A DNA stretch of 64,000 nucleotides from contig NZ_JRGM01000012.1 of the NCBI RefSeq assembly GCF_000764665.1, positions 1-64,000 on the forward strand, read 5' to 3'. The notes beneath the pieces are model-generated. The model had not been told where the DNA came from. It did no database searches and saw only the letters and a program-made list of their open reading frames with translations. This DNA comes from Aeromonas lacus. GTDB lineage: Bacteria; Pseudomonadota; Gammaproteobacteria; Enterobacterales; Aeromonadaceae. A program made the translations under genes and the position numbers. Position 1 is the first letter of the stretch; every line of letters begins with the position of its first letter. Shown here one piece after another: positions 1 through 8,845 of this stretch.

Positions 1-12
1 CATGTAAAGCAT

Positions 13-2223
13 TCAAAAAGCGTCGGTGACTATCTTGGGGGTCACGAAAATCAGCAGCTCACGCTTTTTGTTCTCGCTGGTTGTCTTGCGAAACAGGGCA
101 CCCAATCCGGGAATATCCCCAAGCAGCGGCACCTTGGTCACATCGCTCTTGATGGTCTGTTGATAAATACCGCCGAGTACCAAGGTCTCACCATTGTTCA
201 CCAGCACCTGAGTGGTGATGGACTGGGCGTTGATGGATACGGCATCACCTGTGCCGGTCGGCACTGTCTCACCCTTGGTATCCTGTGTAACGGTCAGATC
301 GAGGATCACCCGGTTGTCGGGAGTGATCTGCGGCGTAACTTTCAGACTCAGTACCGCCTTTTTGAAGGTAACCGAAGTAGCACCACTGGAAGATGACTCT
401 ACATAGGGGATCTCGGTACCCTGCTCAATCAACGCAGGCTTCTGGTTGGCGGTAGTCACCCGAGGGCTTGCGATGATTTCGGCCTTGCTCTCTTTCTCCA
501 GCGCAGAAAGCTCGAGATCCAGAAGCGTGCCATCGGCCAGACGAGCCACCTGGAAGGCAAGTGTACCTGCCGCATTGGTAACTGGCAGGTTGACATTCAT
601 ACGGTCATCAGTTGTGGGTCTGGTAATCGCCGAAGTACCGTTGTTATTACCCGAGGTATCGTTGCCTTCGATGGAGCCCGATGTGCTGTTGCCATGGCCA
701 TCATTCTTGGTCACGCCCCAACGCACACCTAGAGCCTCGTCAAAGCCATCATCAATCGTCACCATGCGAGCTTCAATAACGACCTGCTTGACCGGTATAT
801 CGAGAATATCCAGCATTCGCTTGATATTGCTGATCACCTCAGCCGTATCCTTCACGACCAGCACATTGGTACGCTCGTCCACACTGACTGCACCGCGGGA
901 CGAGAGCAGCTTGGTACTTTGGGAGGAGAGCAATGCCGCGACTTCAGATGCTTTGGCATAGTTAATCTGCAGATATTCGGTGTAGAGCGGGGCCAAATCG
1001 GCGACCTGATTGCGACTCTCCAACTGCTGCTTCTCGCGAGTAGCAATCTCGTCAGCAGGAGCAACCAGCAGAATATTGTTGTCCAGCCGCTTATCCAGCC
1101 CACGCACCTTCAGGATGATATCGAGTGCCTGCTCCCAAGGTACGCCATCAAGACGCAGCGTGATGTTACCAGATACAGAATCGGTAGTGACCAGGTTGAG
1201 GTTATTGAAGTCAGCGATGAGCTGCAGCACGGTCCTTACAGGAATATCCTGAAAGTTCAATGAAATGGGCTTTCCTTGATACTGCTTGGAAGCAGCCGCA
1301 GCCGTGCGCTTTTTCACCTCGATAATGAACATTTTGTCTGCCTGATCATAGCGATAATCAAACTGTCCATTCACCGAAAGCTCGAACAGGGTATCACTGC
1401 CCTGACGGGACACTTCGACCTGAGAAACCGGGGTCGCGAAATCCTGTACATTGATAAGGTTGAGCAAGCCGTCAGGCACGCTGGTACCGTGGAATTTGGC
1501 CATCACCGTCTGGCCGCGACTGCTCACATCCACCGCCGCGGAGCTGTTGTCCAGTGTCACCAGAAACTCGCCCTGACCATCCTTGCCACGACGAAAATCA
1601 ACGCCAGTTACCGTATTGAAATAGGCTCCACCGCCACTGTTCTGATAATTATTGAGAACGGGTTTGGCTGAGGACGTTGAGGCAACAGGCATCGCCTGCG
1701 GTTGAATAGGCCGCGAACTGGCTACAACGTTGGAATTGATCAATGCCGATGTGGTGACAGGAGCTGCTGAAGTGGAAACAGGTACCGCAGCCGGAGTTAA
1801 CAGAGCATTCTCTGCACTAAAAGACGCCGTTGATGCCCCCTCCCCCAACGACACCAGCAATTTGCTACCCTGCTGCTGCACTTGGTATGGGGCCAGCTGA
1901 TCAAGAGCGATCTTGATATCAAGTCCGGCGCCTTTACCTTCCACCTTGATGTTATCAACCCCCTGTCTCTGGATCGGTAACGGATTGACCTTGAGGGCAC
2001 CGACTGCACCGGGAATATGTAACAGCAGTTGATTGGGTTGGTAGGAGAGACGATCGGTAAAACTGCTGACTGGTTCACTAAAACTCAATTCAAGCTGCAG
2101 TTGGTCAGCAAGCAGAGGATTGACCTTGATCTCTTGCAGGGTTGCAACCGCCCAGGCCTGAGTGAAGGCACTGGCACAAAACAGCAGGGCCACCTTGGTT
2201 ACATGTTCCATTGTTCTTCTCAT
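13..2223 (-). CDS. pilQ: Type IV pilus secretin PilQ
   Basis: Outer-membrane secretin that forms the channel through which the type IV pilus leaves the cell. The 736-residue protein has a signal peptide (about residues 1-25), two AMIN-type peptidoglycan-binding regions (about 26-125 and 205-305), a Ser/Ala/Thr-rich linker between them, an STN/N-domain (about 325-480) and the C-terminal secretin beta domain ending in the typical VTPKIV stretch. It is the last gene of pilMNOPQ, 16 bp after pilP, so presumably co-transcribed. Two in-frame ATGs 12 bases apart are possible; I kept the first because a GGGATGAG sequence sits just before it. Possible ATGs at bases 1-12 on the same strand may open the next gene (aroK in related genomes), but too little is visible to call it. 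Confidence 0.95.
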   Translation of the reverse strand: MRRTMEHVTKVALLFCASAFTQAWAVATLQEIKVNPLLADQLQLELSFSEPVSSFTDRLSYQPNQLLLHIPGAVGALKVNPLPIQRQGVDNIKVEGKGAGLDIKIALDQLAPYQVQQQGSKLLVSLGEGASTASFSAENALLTPAAVPVSTSAAPVTTSALINSNVVASSRPIQPQAMPVASTSSAKPVLNNYQNSGGGAYFNTVTGVDFRRGKDGQGEFLVTLDNSSAAVDVSSRGQTVMAKFHGTSVPDGLLNLINVQDFATPVSQVEVSRQGSDTLFELSVNGQFDYRYDQADKMFIIEVKKRTAAAASKQYQGKPISLNFQDIPVRTVLQLIADFNNLNLVTTDSVSGNITLRLDGVPWEQALDIILKVRGLDKRLDNNILLVAPADEIATREKQQLESRNQVADLAPLYTEYLQINYAKASEVAALLSSQSTKLLSSRGAVSVDERTNVLVVKDTAEVISNIKRMLDILDIPVKQVVIEARMVTIDDGFDEALGVRWGVTKNDGHGNSTSGSIEGNDTSGNNNGTSAITRPTTDDRMNVNLPVTNAAGTLAFQVARLADGTLLDLELSALEKESKAEIIASPRVTTANQKPALIEQGTEIPYVESSSSGATSVTFKKAVLSLKVTPQITPDNRVILDLTVTQDTKGETVPTGTGDAVSINAQSITTQVLVNNGETLVLGGIYQQTIKSDVTKVPLLGDIPGLGALFRKTTSENKKRELLIFVTPKIVTDAF

Positions 2224-2239
2224 TGCTGCTCATCCCTGA

Positions 2240-2773
2240 TTATTGTTTTGCCTGCGTATTGGCCATGGCCAACTGGGTTTCTCTTGTTACCCAGCACCCC
2301 TTCCCATCCGGTATGGTTTCCAGCAAATCCACTGCAGTATCGGTAATTTTGATGACCCGCCCCTGATCAAGCCCCATATACTGGTTTAGCCCGACCCGCA
2401 TAGACTGACCATCGGGAGTTCGGATCAACGCCCACAATTGCCCGGCCTTGGCCAATGAACCTTGCATCGACAGGCTGGCTAACGAGTAATTCTCCAGCAC
2501 CTCTTTTTCCCGATCGCTTACTACTTGTGCACAATCAGGCTTTAGCTTGGCACTATTCTCTGCCCCACTGCTCGCCTCGGGCTGAGGCATCATGAAGGGA
2601 CTACGCAACTCCTGTTGTTGGTAGTGCATGGGAGAAAATGGCTTGAGCTCCGGCAATGGCTCAATGGGGATCGGTGGCCTTGCTTTAACGTCGGCAATAT
2701 AGGAATCCATGTCCTCCTGGCCACCACACCCCGCCAGCAGGAGAGCAGGTAACAACCAGCAGATACGCTTCAT
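2240..2773 (-). CDS. pilP: Type IV pilus assembly lipoprotein PilP
   Basis: Inner-membrane lipoprotein that links the PilMNO platform to the PilQ secretin. The 177-residue product begins with a short lipoprotein signal whose lipobox reads LLAGC, followed by a proline-rich linker (about residues 30-75) and a compact C-terminal beta domain (about 95-170) that in this family binds the secretin N-domain. The start codon overlaps the pilO stop (TAATG), indicating translational coupling. Length and position are normal for the family. Confidence 0.93.
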   Translation of the reverse strand: MKRICWLLPALLLAGCGGQEDMDSYIADVKARPPIPIEPLPELKPFSPMHYQQQELRSPFMMPQPEASSGAENSAKLKPDCAQVVSDREKEVLENYSLASLSMQGSLAKAGQLWALIRTPDGQSMRVGLNQYMGLDQGRVIKITDTAVDLLETIPDGKGCWVTRETQLAMANTQAKQ

Positions 2774-3369
2774 TATTTAGACCCCACTGTTTTGCCGTTA
2801 TATTTGTAGGTCTTGGCCAGCATCGACATCGAGATCAGGTCTCCCGAATCCTTGTTCTGATCGAGCGTAAAGGAGTCGAGGATGACGATACGAGGTAACG
2901 CCGCCATGTCAGCCGTGAACTTGCCAAGTTCATGATAGGTTCCTACCACCTCGATACGCATGGGAAGCTCGGTCGAAAATTCGTGTTTCACTTCAGGTTC
3001 CCAATTAATTCGATTCAGCTTCAAGCCGTTATCAGTGGCAATAAAACTGATGTCATCCAGTAACCCCGCTACTTCATGGGTATTGGGCAGTTGCTTTAGC
3101 TGGGTATCAACCAGATGTTCCAGCTCAACCATCTGAGCCTTGTATACCCCCAAGTTCGCAGCAAGCATCGCTTTGCTCTCAAACTGAGACTTCAGTTCAG
3201 TCTCCTTCTCCGTTTCTTGTGTCAGCACAGCCAGTGAATTGGCTATCACGTAGTAGTAGAGGAGCCCACCAGTCAACACACAGCAAAACAGAATAAAGAT
3301 CACTTTTGCAGCCTTGGGCCAGCTCGCTATGTTGTTGAAATCCAGCTCATTGAGTTGCTGCAGATTCAT
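2773..3369 (-). CDS. pilO: Type IV pilus inner-membrane protein PilO
   Basis: Inner-membrane alignment-complex protein that heterodimerises with PilN and connects to PilP. The 198-residue protein has a cytoplasmic N-terminal stretch, one transmembrane helix (about residues 22-46), a coiled-coil (about 50-95) and a periplasmic ferredoxin-like domain. Its ATG overlaps the pilN stop (ATGA) and its stop overlaps the pilP start, so the three genes are tightly coupled. Size and topology match PilO of Pseudomonas and Vibrio. Confidence 0.93.
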   Translation of the reverse strand: MNLQQLNELDFNNIASWPKAAKVIFILFCCVLTGGLLYYYVIANSLAVLTQETEKETELKSQFESKAMLAANLGVYKAQMVELEHLVDTQLKQLPNTHEVAGLLDDISFIATDNGLKLNRINWEPEVKHEFSTELPMRIEVVGTYHELGKFTADMAALPRIVILDSFTLDQNKDSGDLISMSMLAKTYKYNGKTVGSK

Positions 3370-3944
3370 TTTTTCCCCTTGTTCGCATCATCGGCAGCTG
3401 CCGCATTGTTGGCGATAAGGAACATCATGGAAAACTGGCTGAGGGAAACAGGCTCAACGTCGGCAGTAAAAATAGTGCTGATCTTGGACTGTCCCAGCCA
3501 ACCGGAAGCATCAATCCTGCGCATCATGCTGGCTACCCGACCATATGCCTCCGTCTTGCCATTTACATCTATCGTATTGTTCTGCAAGGCGAGAGTATTG
3601 AGATAAACCCCGTTAGGCACCAAAGATGGCAGTTGGTTGAAGAGGCGAACCGGCAAGTTGCGGCGCATCTGCAACTGCTCGATTAGCTGCATCCTGTCGA
3701 TAAGCTCTTTGCGCCGCTCCTTGAGCAACCGGATCTCTCCCAGATGCGCATCCAAAATAGCCATCTCCTGAACAAGACGCTGGTTTCGCAGCTGTTGTGA
3801 GCCCACCTGATGTTCAACCAACCAGTCGACAAAAAAACCAAGTGCAACCGTAGCCAGCACAAAGGCTCCCAATAAGACACCAAACTGTTTCTTCTGGCGC
3901 TGTGCTCGTACCTCGCGCCAGGGCAGGAGGTTTATATTTGACAT
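3366..3944 (-). CDS. pilN: Type IV pilus inner-membrane protein PilN
   Basis: Bitopic inner-membrane protein that binds PilM in the cytoplasm and PilO in the periplasm. The 192-residue product starts with the conserved INLLPWRE motif (residues 4-11), which docks into PilM, followed by a transmembrane helix (about 22-44), a coiled-coil and a ferredoxin-like periplasmic domain. The start lies 13 bp inside the end of pilM with a GAGGAG sequence upstream. The Lys-rich C-terminus is unremarkable. Confidence 0.94.
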   Translation of the reverse strand: MSNINLLPWREVRAQRQKKQFGVLLGAFVLATVALGFFVDWLVEHQVGSQQLRNQRLVQEMAILDAHLGEIRLLKERRKELIDRMQLIEQLQMRRNLPVRLFNQLPSLVPNGVYLNTLALQNNTIDVNGKTEAYGRVASMMRRIDASGWLGQSKISTIFTADVEPVSLSQFSMMFLIANNAAAADDANKGKK

Positions 3945-4996
3945 GGAGTGAAACTCCTCAAAGCCAGCCCGAACGCAGTCATATATTTCGCACCATGTGA
4001 CTGTTCGACTTCACTCTTGGGTTTGCCAAACAAGGCAAAGAGATCCGGGTGCAATACCTCGCAGTTGACTTCCTCTTTCAGCTGCACCACCAGACCCGGC
4101 AACAGGCTCCCTCCACCGCTCAACACCAGCCTGGATACTTCCCGATAGCCGGAAGAGCTGCAAAAGAGCTGGATATTGCGACGAACCTGCTGAAGCAGTG
4201 AGTTGATATGGGGCATCAGCACATCCAGCTCGTGATCCACCGGTAGCGTGCCTTTGGTCTTGGCCTGCTCTGCTTCCTCCAGCGTCATGCCATAAAAGGA
4301 GGAGAGTGCCTGGCTATATTGATCGCCACCGAAGTTTTGCAGCCGGGAGTAGATAACCTCTCCCTTAACCAGTGCTGCAAAGGTCATTGAGCTGGCACCT
4401 ATATCAATTACCCCCACAGGCCGTTCGCTTTCCAACAGCTCAGGTAGGCAAGTCACCACGGCGCGTCCCAGTGCGTGTGACCCGATATCAACCACTTTGA
4501 CCATAAAACCTGACTCGGCAAGCGCGCTAACCCTGCCATTCACGCTTTCGGTTCGTGCTGCACTGAGCAAAACATCAAGACGTTCTTCGTTGTTGAGGGT
4601 ATTGCCCAGTACTTCAAAATCGAGGCTGACCTCATCAAGCGGAAAGGGAATGATTTGCTCGGCCTCGAGCTGAACCTGATTCTCCAGCTCCTTGTCGCTG
4701 AGAGCGGCATCAAGTTGAATAACTTTGGTAATAACGTTGGAACCTGTCACAGCCGTGGCGGCATAGTCGCTGTTACCGGGGAGCAGGCGTTTAAGACTTT
4801 TGAGGGACTGGCTGACTCGCTCGATATCCTGCAACTGGTAATCCACCAGCGTCCCCTTCGGGGTAACGATATCTGCGACGGAATCGATATGCAGCTTGCC
4901 GGGACGTCCACTGAGGGTGACCGCCTTGATGGTCTGACTGCCAAAATCAACGCCCACCAACGGGAGGAGGGATCCCTTGTTGAATAGCCCAAACAT
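3932..4996 (-). CDS. pilM: Type IV pilus actin-like ATPase PilM
   Basis: Cytoplasmic actin-fold protein that polymerises under the pilus alignment complex and binds the PilN N-terminus. The chosen product is 354 residues. It begins MFGLFNKGS and continues with an actin-like phosphate 1 loop (VGVDFGSQTIKAV). The second phosphate loop is VIDIGASS, and LSGGGSLLPG marks the adenosine region. An ATG 12 bases further upstream (to 5008) is in frame, but family members start at the MFGL-type position and a GGATG sequence precedes the inner ATG. First gene of pilMNOPQ, divergent from mrcA. Confidence 0.92.
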   Translation of the reverse strand: MFGLFNKGSLLPLVGVDFGSQTIKAVTLSGRPGKLHIDSVADIVTPKGTLVDYQLQDIERVSQSLKSLKRLLPGNSDYAATAVTGSNVITKVIQLDAALSDKELENQVQLEAEQIIPFPLDEVSLDFEVLGNTLNNEERLDVLLSAARTESVNGRVSALAESGFMVKVVDIGSHALGRAVVTCLPELLESERPVGVIDIGASSMTFAALVKGEVIYSRLQNFGGDQYSQALSSFYGMTLEEAEQAKTKGTLPVDHELDVLMPHINSLLQQVRRNIQLFCSSSGYREVSRLVLSGGGSLLPGLVVQLKEEVNCEVLHPDLFALFGKPKSEVEQSHGAKYMTAFGLALRSFTPCQI

Positions 4997-5294
4997 ATAC
5001 ACATCCATGCGTTATTGGGTTTGGTTTCTGGGTTGAGTGTAGGACAGCCCACCCGAAGAGGTCTTTGGCTATCCTAAATGCTCTATCTATCAATGTCATA
5101 AAGTTTATACCGAAAAGTGACTTGCCTCGCTTTCTTAATCGGAAGGCGTCTCCTTGGTTATTGCGCCCCGGAGTGCTAACCTCTCGCATCCTTCGAGGTG
5201 GGTGGCTCGCCACAGGAAAACCTCGAATTCCAGATAGCAAAAGGGCTATACTCTGCGCCCGTTGGCTAATTTTAAGACGATTGGTAGTTCTTCC
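4997..5294. other. Divergent pilM / mrcA intergenic region
   Basis: About 300 bases separate two divergent genes and should hold promoters for both. The mrcA side has a TATACT -10-like hexamer (see separate entry). On the pilM side I see no convincing -35/-10 pair. The middle contains an AT-rich patch near 5080-5150. No gene, tRNA or obvious repeat is visible. Confidence 0.5.
5247..5252 (+). promoter_or_regulatory. Putative -10 element of mrcA
   Basis: TATACT matches five of six bases of the sigma-70 -10 consensus and lies 42 bases before the mrcA ATG. No good -35 hexamer is found at 16-18 bp, so the promoter may need an activator or may be another element. Confidence 0.35.
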
Positions 5295-7745
5295 ATGCTG
5301 AAATGGCTCGTTCGCCTGTTTATTGTCATGATGCTGGGTGCTGTGCTGGGTGTTGCCAGCCTCATCGGTATCTACTTCTACATCAAGCCTCAACTGCCTG
5401 ACGTTACTGCGCTGCGTGATGTCAAACTGGCAACTCCGATGCGGGTCTATAGTCGTGATGGCGAGTTGATCGCCCAATATGGCGAGATCCGTCGCATTCC
5501 GTTGCGTCTGGATGAAATTCCAAAGCCGATGATCGATGCCGTACTGGCAACGGAAGATGCCCGCTTCTATGAGCACCCGGGGATCGATCCCATCGGCATC
5601 CTGCGCGCAGCAACTGTCTGGGCGGTCTCCGGCCAAGCCCGTCAGGGGGCCAGTACCATCACCCAGCAGGTTGCCCGCAACTTCTTCCTGAGCAACGAGA
5701 AAACCCTGATCCGCAAGATCAAGGAGGTCTTCCTTGCCTGGCGGATTGAGCAAAACCTCTCCAAAGACGAGATCCTCGAGCTCTATCTCAACAAGATTCC
5801 CCTTGGCTACCGTGCATTTGGTGTTGGCGCAGCAGCCCAGGTCTACTTCGGTAAAGAAGTCAAAGATCTGGGACTCGACGAGATCGCCATCATCGCCGGT
5901 CTGCCAAAAGCCCCCTCCATGCTCAACCCCATCCGCTCGCCGGAACGCGCCTTTGCACGTCGCAATGTGGTGCTGGGTCGGATGCTGGAGACAGGCAAGA
6001 TCACTCAGGCCCAGTTTGACGAAGCCTCCAAGATGCCGATCAAGGCCCGTTATCACGGCGCCGAAGTGACCCTGCATGCCCCCTATCTGGGTGAGATGGT
6101 GCGCCAGAAAATGGTCGAGCAGTTTGGTGAAGATGCCTACACCATGGGCCTGCATGTCTATACCACCGTCTCCGCCGAACGTCAGCGCGCGGCCAGACAG
6201 GCCCTGCTGGACGGTGTCTTTGCCTACGACATGCGCCACGGCTACCGCGGTCCGAGCGAACAATTGTGGAAAGCTGGCGAGCCGAGCTGGGATTACGAGC
6301 AGATCGTCGCCCATCTGGCCAAACAGCCTACCTATGATCCACTGATGGCAGCCGTCGTCACCAAGCTGGATGACCGTAATGCCACCTTGGTTCTGAAAAA
6401 TGGCAAAGAAGCCACCCTTGGCTGGAATGGCATCAAGTGGGCTCGCGCCTTTATTACCGACGACCGCCAGGGCTATGCCCCCAAATCCGCACGGGATGTG
6501 TTGAAAGTCGGAGCCCGGATCTGGGTTCGCGAGCAGGGCGAAGAGCTGCTGCTGGCTCAAATCCCGGACGTCAACGCGGCACTGGTTGCCATGAACCCGA
6601 AAAATGGTGCGCTGGAAGCGCTGGTCGGTGGCTTCAGCTTCGAACTCTCCAAGTTCAACCGGGTTGATCAAGCGCGTCGCCAGATTGGTTCCAACATCAA
6701 GCCTTTCCTCTATGCCACCGCGCTGGAGCATGGTTATACCCTGGCGTCACTTATCAACGACGCACCGATCAACCAGTGGGATCCCTCCAAGGGACCGATG
6801 TGGCAACCCAAAAACTCGCCGGCCGTCTACGATGGTCCGACACCGCTGCGTTTGGGTCTCGCCAAGTCCAAGAACGTCATGTCAGTACGCCTGATGCGCG
6901 CCATTGGCCTCGATACCTATATCGACGGCCTGACCCGCTTCGGTTTCCCCCGTGACTTCATTTCACCTCATGAAGCATTGGCGCTGGGCGCTGCCGAATT
7001 CACGCCTCTTGAAGTGGTACGCGGCTACTCGGTGCTGGCCAACGGCGGTTTCCTGGTCACCCCTTACTTTATCGACAAGGTAACTGACAGCCAGGAGAAC
7101 ACCCTCTATCAAGCCAATCCGGCGATCGCCTGCACCACCTGCGAACAGCAGAGTGACCCGCTGCAACAGACTGCACCTGCCACTGAAGGCGCTCCAGCCA
7201 GTGCAACTGAAGCTATAGCTCCGCACACCATCAGTGCCCAGAGCTCTTTCCTCATTACCGATACCCTGAGCACCGCCATCTGGGGTGGCAACGGTTGGCG
7301 CGGTACTGGCTGGCGTGCAGCGCGTGACCTTAAACGCCACGATATTTCCGGTAAAACCGGTACCACCAACGAATCTCGTGATGCCTGGTTCTCCGGCTAT
7401 ACCCCGGATATTGTCGCCACATCCTGGATCGGGTTTGACAACCACCAGCGCGGTCTGGGCCGTGCCGAGTTTGGCGGCGGTGCTGCCCAGCCTATCTGGA
7501 TCGACTTCATGAAGGTGGCACTCAAGAATATCCCCGAGCACAAGATGCCGGTGCCGGAAGGGATCATGACCGTCAAGATTGACAGTGAGACAGGACTGCT
7601 GGCCACGGGTGGCGGTACCGATGAATACTTCAAGGAAGGAACCGAACCGACCCGCTATGCGACACCAACCTCTGATGGCAATCAGGTGTATGGCGGAGAT
7701 AATCCGAATGTAGAAGGCCCCGTCTCCACCGACGATATCTTCTAA
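5295..7745 (+). CDS. mrcA: Penicillin-binding protein 1A (bifunctional)
   Basis: Class A peptidoglycan synthase that polymerises glycan strands and cross-links peptides on the periplasmic face of the inner membrane. The 816-residue product has an N-terminal membrane anchor (about residues 5-30), a GT51 glycosyltransferase domain with catalytic EDARFYEHPG (Glu87) and ITQQVARNFF, an OB-like insert, and a transpeptidase domain with SNIK (Ser466), SKN and KTGTT motifs. I started at the ATG of MLKWLV; an earlier in-frame ATG at 5262 would add 11 residues that do not resemble the family. The gene is followed directly by a strong terminator and converges with oxyR. Confidence 0.95.
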   Translation: MLKWLVRLFIVMMLGAVLGVASLIGIYFYIKPQLPDVTALRDVKLATPMRVYSRDGELIAQYGEIRRIPLRLDEIPKPMIDAVLATEDARFYEHPGIDPIGILRAATVWAVSGQARQGASTITQQVARNFFLSNEKTLIRKIKEVFLAWRIEQNLSKDEILELYLNKIPLGYRAFGVGAAAQVYFGKEVKDLGLDEIAIIAGLPKAPSMLNPIRSPERAFARRNVVLGRMLETGKITQAQFDEASKMPIKARYHGAEVTLHAPYLGEMVRQKMVEQFGEDAYTMGLHVYTTVSAERQRAARQALLDGVFAYDMRHGYRGPSEQLWKAGEPSWDYEQIVAHLAKQPTYDPLMAAVVTKLDDRNATLVLKNGKEATLGWNGIKWARAFITDDRQGYAPKSARDVLKVGARIWVREQGEELLLAQIPDVNAALVAMNPKNGALEALVGGFSFELSKFNRVDQARRQIGSNIKPFLYATALEHGYTLASLINDAPINQWDPSKGPMWQPKNSPAVYDGPTPLRLGLAKSKNVMSVRLMRAIGLDTYIDGLTRFGFPRDFISPHEALALGAAEFTPLEVVRGYSVLANGGFLVTPYFIDKVTDSQENTLYQANPAIACTTCEQQSDPLQQTAPATEGAPASATEAIAPHTISAQSSFLITDTLSTAIWGGNGWRGTGWRAARDLKRHDISGKTGTTNESRDAWFSGYTPDIVATSWIGFDNHQRGLGRAEFGGGAAQPIWIDFMKVALKNIPEHKMPVPEGIMTVKIDSETGLLATGGGTDEYFKEGTEPTRYATPTSDGNQVYGGDNPNVEGPVSTDDIF

Positions 7746-7770
7746 ATCAGCTCAAATGGTTCAAATCAAA

Positions 7771-7797
7771 CCGGCAGCCTGCGCTGCCGGTTTTTTT
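7771..7797 (+). terminator. Rho-independent terminator after mrcA
   Basis: An 8-bp GC-rich stem (CCGGCAGC / GCTGCCGG, 4-base loop) at 7771-7790 is followed by seven T residues. The T-run overlaps the oxyR stop codon, so convergent transcripts meet here. Confidence 0.9.
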
Positions 7798-8695
7798 ATT
7801 GCGCCAGAGCGACCTTCATCAAGCCCGCAATTTTGGCTGCCAGTTCATTGAAACATGGGCGACGTACCGAGTAGTGACGATAGAGCAAAGAGATAGTCCG
7901 CCCGGGAACCGGATCGATAACAGGTCGATAACTGACGCCCCCTTCATCACGATCGGCAGGCACTGCCAGTCGGGGAATGAGGGTCATGCCACTACCAGCA
8001 GCCACCATGTTGCGCAGCGTCTCCAAGCTGGTTCCCTTGAACCGCTGATCCTCACCGATACCGCCGGCAAAGCAGAAGCCCATGGCTTGATCCCGCAAGC
8101 AGTGGCCATCCTCCAGCATCAGCAACTTTTTGCCCTTGAGATGTCCGAGAGGAACCTCTTTGGCGCTTGCCTCCGGGTGCTGGCAAGGCACTGCCAACCA
8201 CATCGGCTCGTGATAAAGCGGGATGGAGCCAAAGCCCTCCATGCCAGCCATCTCGGCCAGAATGACGCAATCCAGCTCTCCCTCCTCCAGCCGCTTGAGC
8301 AAGCTCTGGGTCTGCTCTTCATAGAGATAGAATTCCAGCTGGGGGAAGCTCTCGCGCAGGGCTTGAATGATACGGGGCAACAGGTAAGGCCCCACCGTCG
8401 GGATAAATCCGATATGGATCTCCCCCGACATGGGCTCGGAAAAATGCTGGCCGATACTCTTGAGCTCACGCACTTCCTTGAGCACACGTCTCGCCTGCTG
8501 GGCCATGGCATCCCCTGCCGGGGTAAACAGAACCTTGCGTGAGGTGCGCTCAATCAGGATCACCCCAAGTTCATCTTCCAGCTTGCGCAGTTGGCCACTC
8601 AGGGTTGGTTGGCTGACAAAGCAGCGCTCGGCCGCCTTGCGAAAGTGCTTTTCCTCATCCAGCGCCACCAGATATTCGAGATCACGAAGGTTCAT
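7796..8695 (-). CDS. oxyR: Hydrogen peroxide-sensing regulator OxyR
   Basis: LysR-type transcription factor that senses peroxide through a reversible disulfide and activates catalase, peroxiredoxin and related genes. The 299-residue protein has an N-terminal winged helix-turn-helix (about residues 1-60) and a C-terminal sensor domain. The redox pair is intact: Cys199 and Cys208 in HCLRDQAMGFC, at the same numbers as in E. coli OxyR. Family length is normal. It is transcribed toward mrcA and away from the upstream chemoreceptor terminator. A neighbouring katG or ahpC is not in this window. Confidence 0.95.
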   Translation of the reverse strand: MNLRDLEYLVALDEEKHFRKAAERCFVSQPTLSGQLRKLEDELGVILIERTSRKVLFTPAGDAMAQQARRVLKEVRELKSIGQHFSEPMSGEIHIGFIPTVGPYLLPRIIQALRESFPQLEFYLYEEQTQSLLKRLEEGELDCVILAEMAGMEGFGSIPLYHEPMWLAVPCQHPEASAKEVPLGHLKGKKLLMLEDGHCLRDQAMGFCFAGGIGEDQRFKGTSLETLRNMVAAGSGMTLIPRLAVPADRDEGGVSYRPVIDPVPGRTISLLYRHYSVRRPCFNELAAKIAGLMKVALAQ

Positions 8696-8797
8696 ACAGC
8701 AAGAGTCCTGCCCGGCAAATGGGTCACCAGAATGCCCAATATCCGCACAAGGAACAAGCCACCGCCATCCCCGGGCTTACGCTATCTTGCTGCGCTA

Positions 8798-8832
8798 ATA
8801 AAAAGGCCGACAACCTTGCGGTTGTCGGCCTT
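8798..8832 (-). terminator. Terminator after the chemoreceptor gene
   Basis: A perfect 12-bp stem (AAGGCCGACAAC / GTTGTCGGCCTT, 6-base loop) ends in a T-tract when read on the minus strand. It lies between the chemoreceptor stop and oxyR. Confidence 0.85.
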
Positions 8833-8845
8833 GCTTTTGTAACAA

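Noticed and set aside
1-12. Start of aroK on the minus strand
   Set aside because: Possible ATGs are present, but only a few bases of the gene could be in the window.
4947-6731. A long open frame antisense to mrcA and across the pilM/mrcA gap
   Set aside because: It mirrors the GC-rich codon pattern of mrcA, has no family resemblance or ribosome site, and crosses a divergent promoter region.
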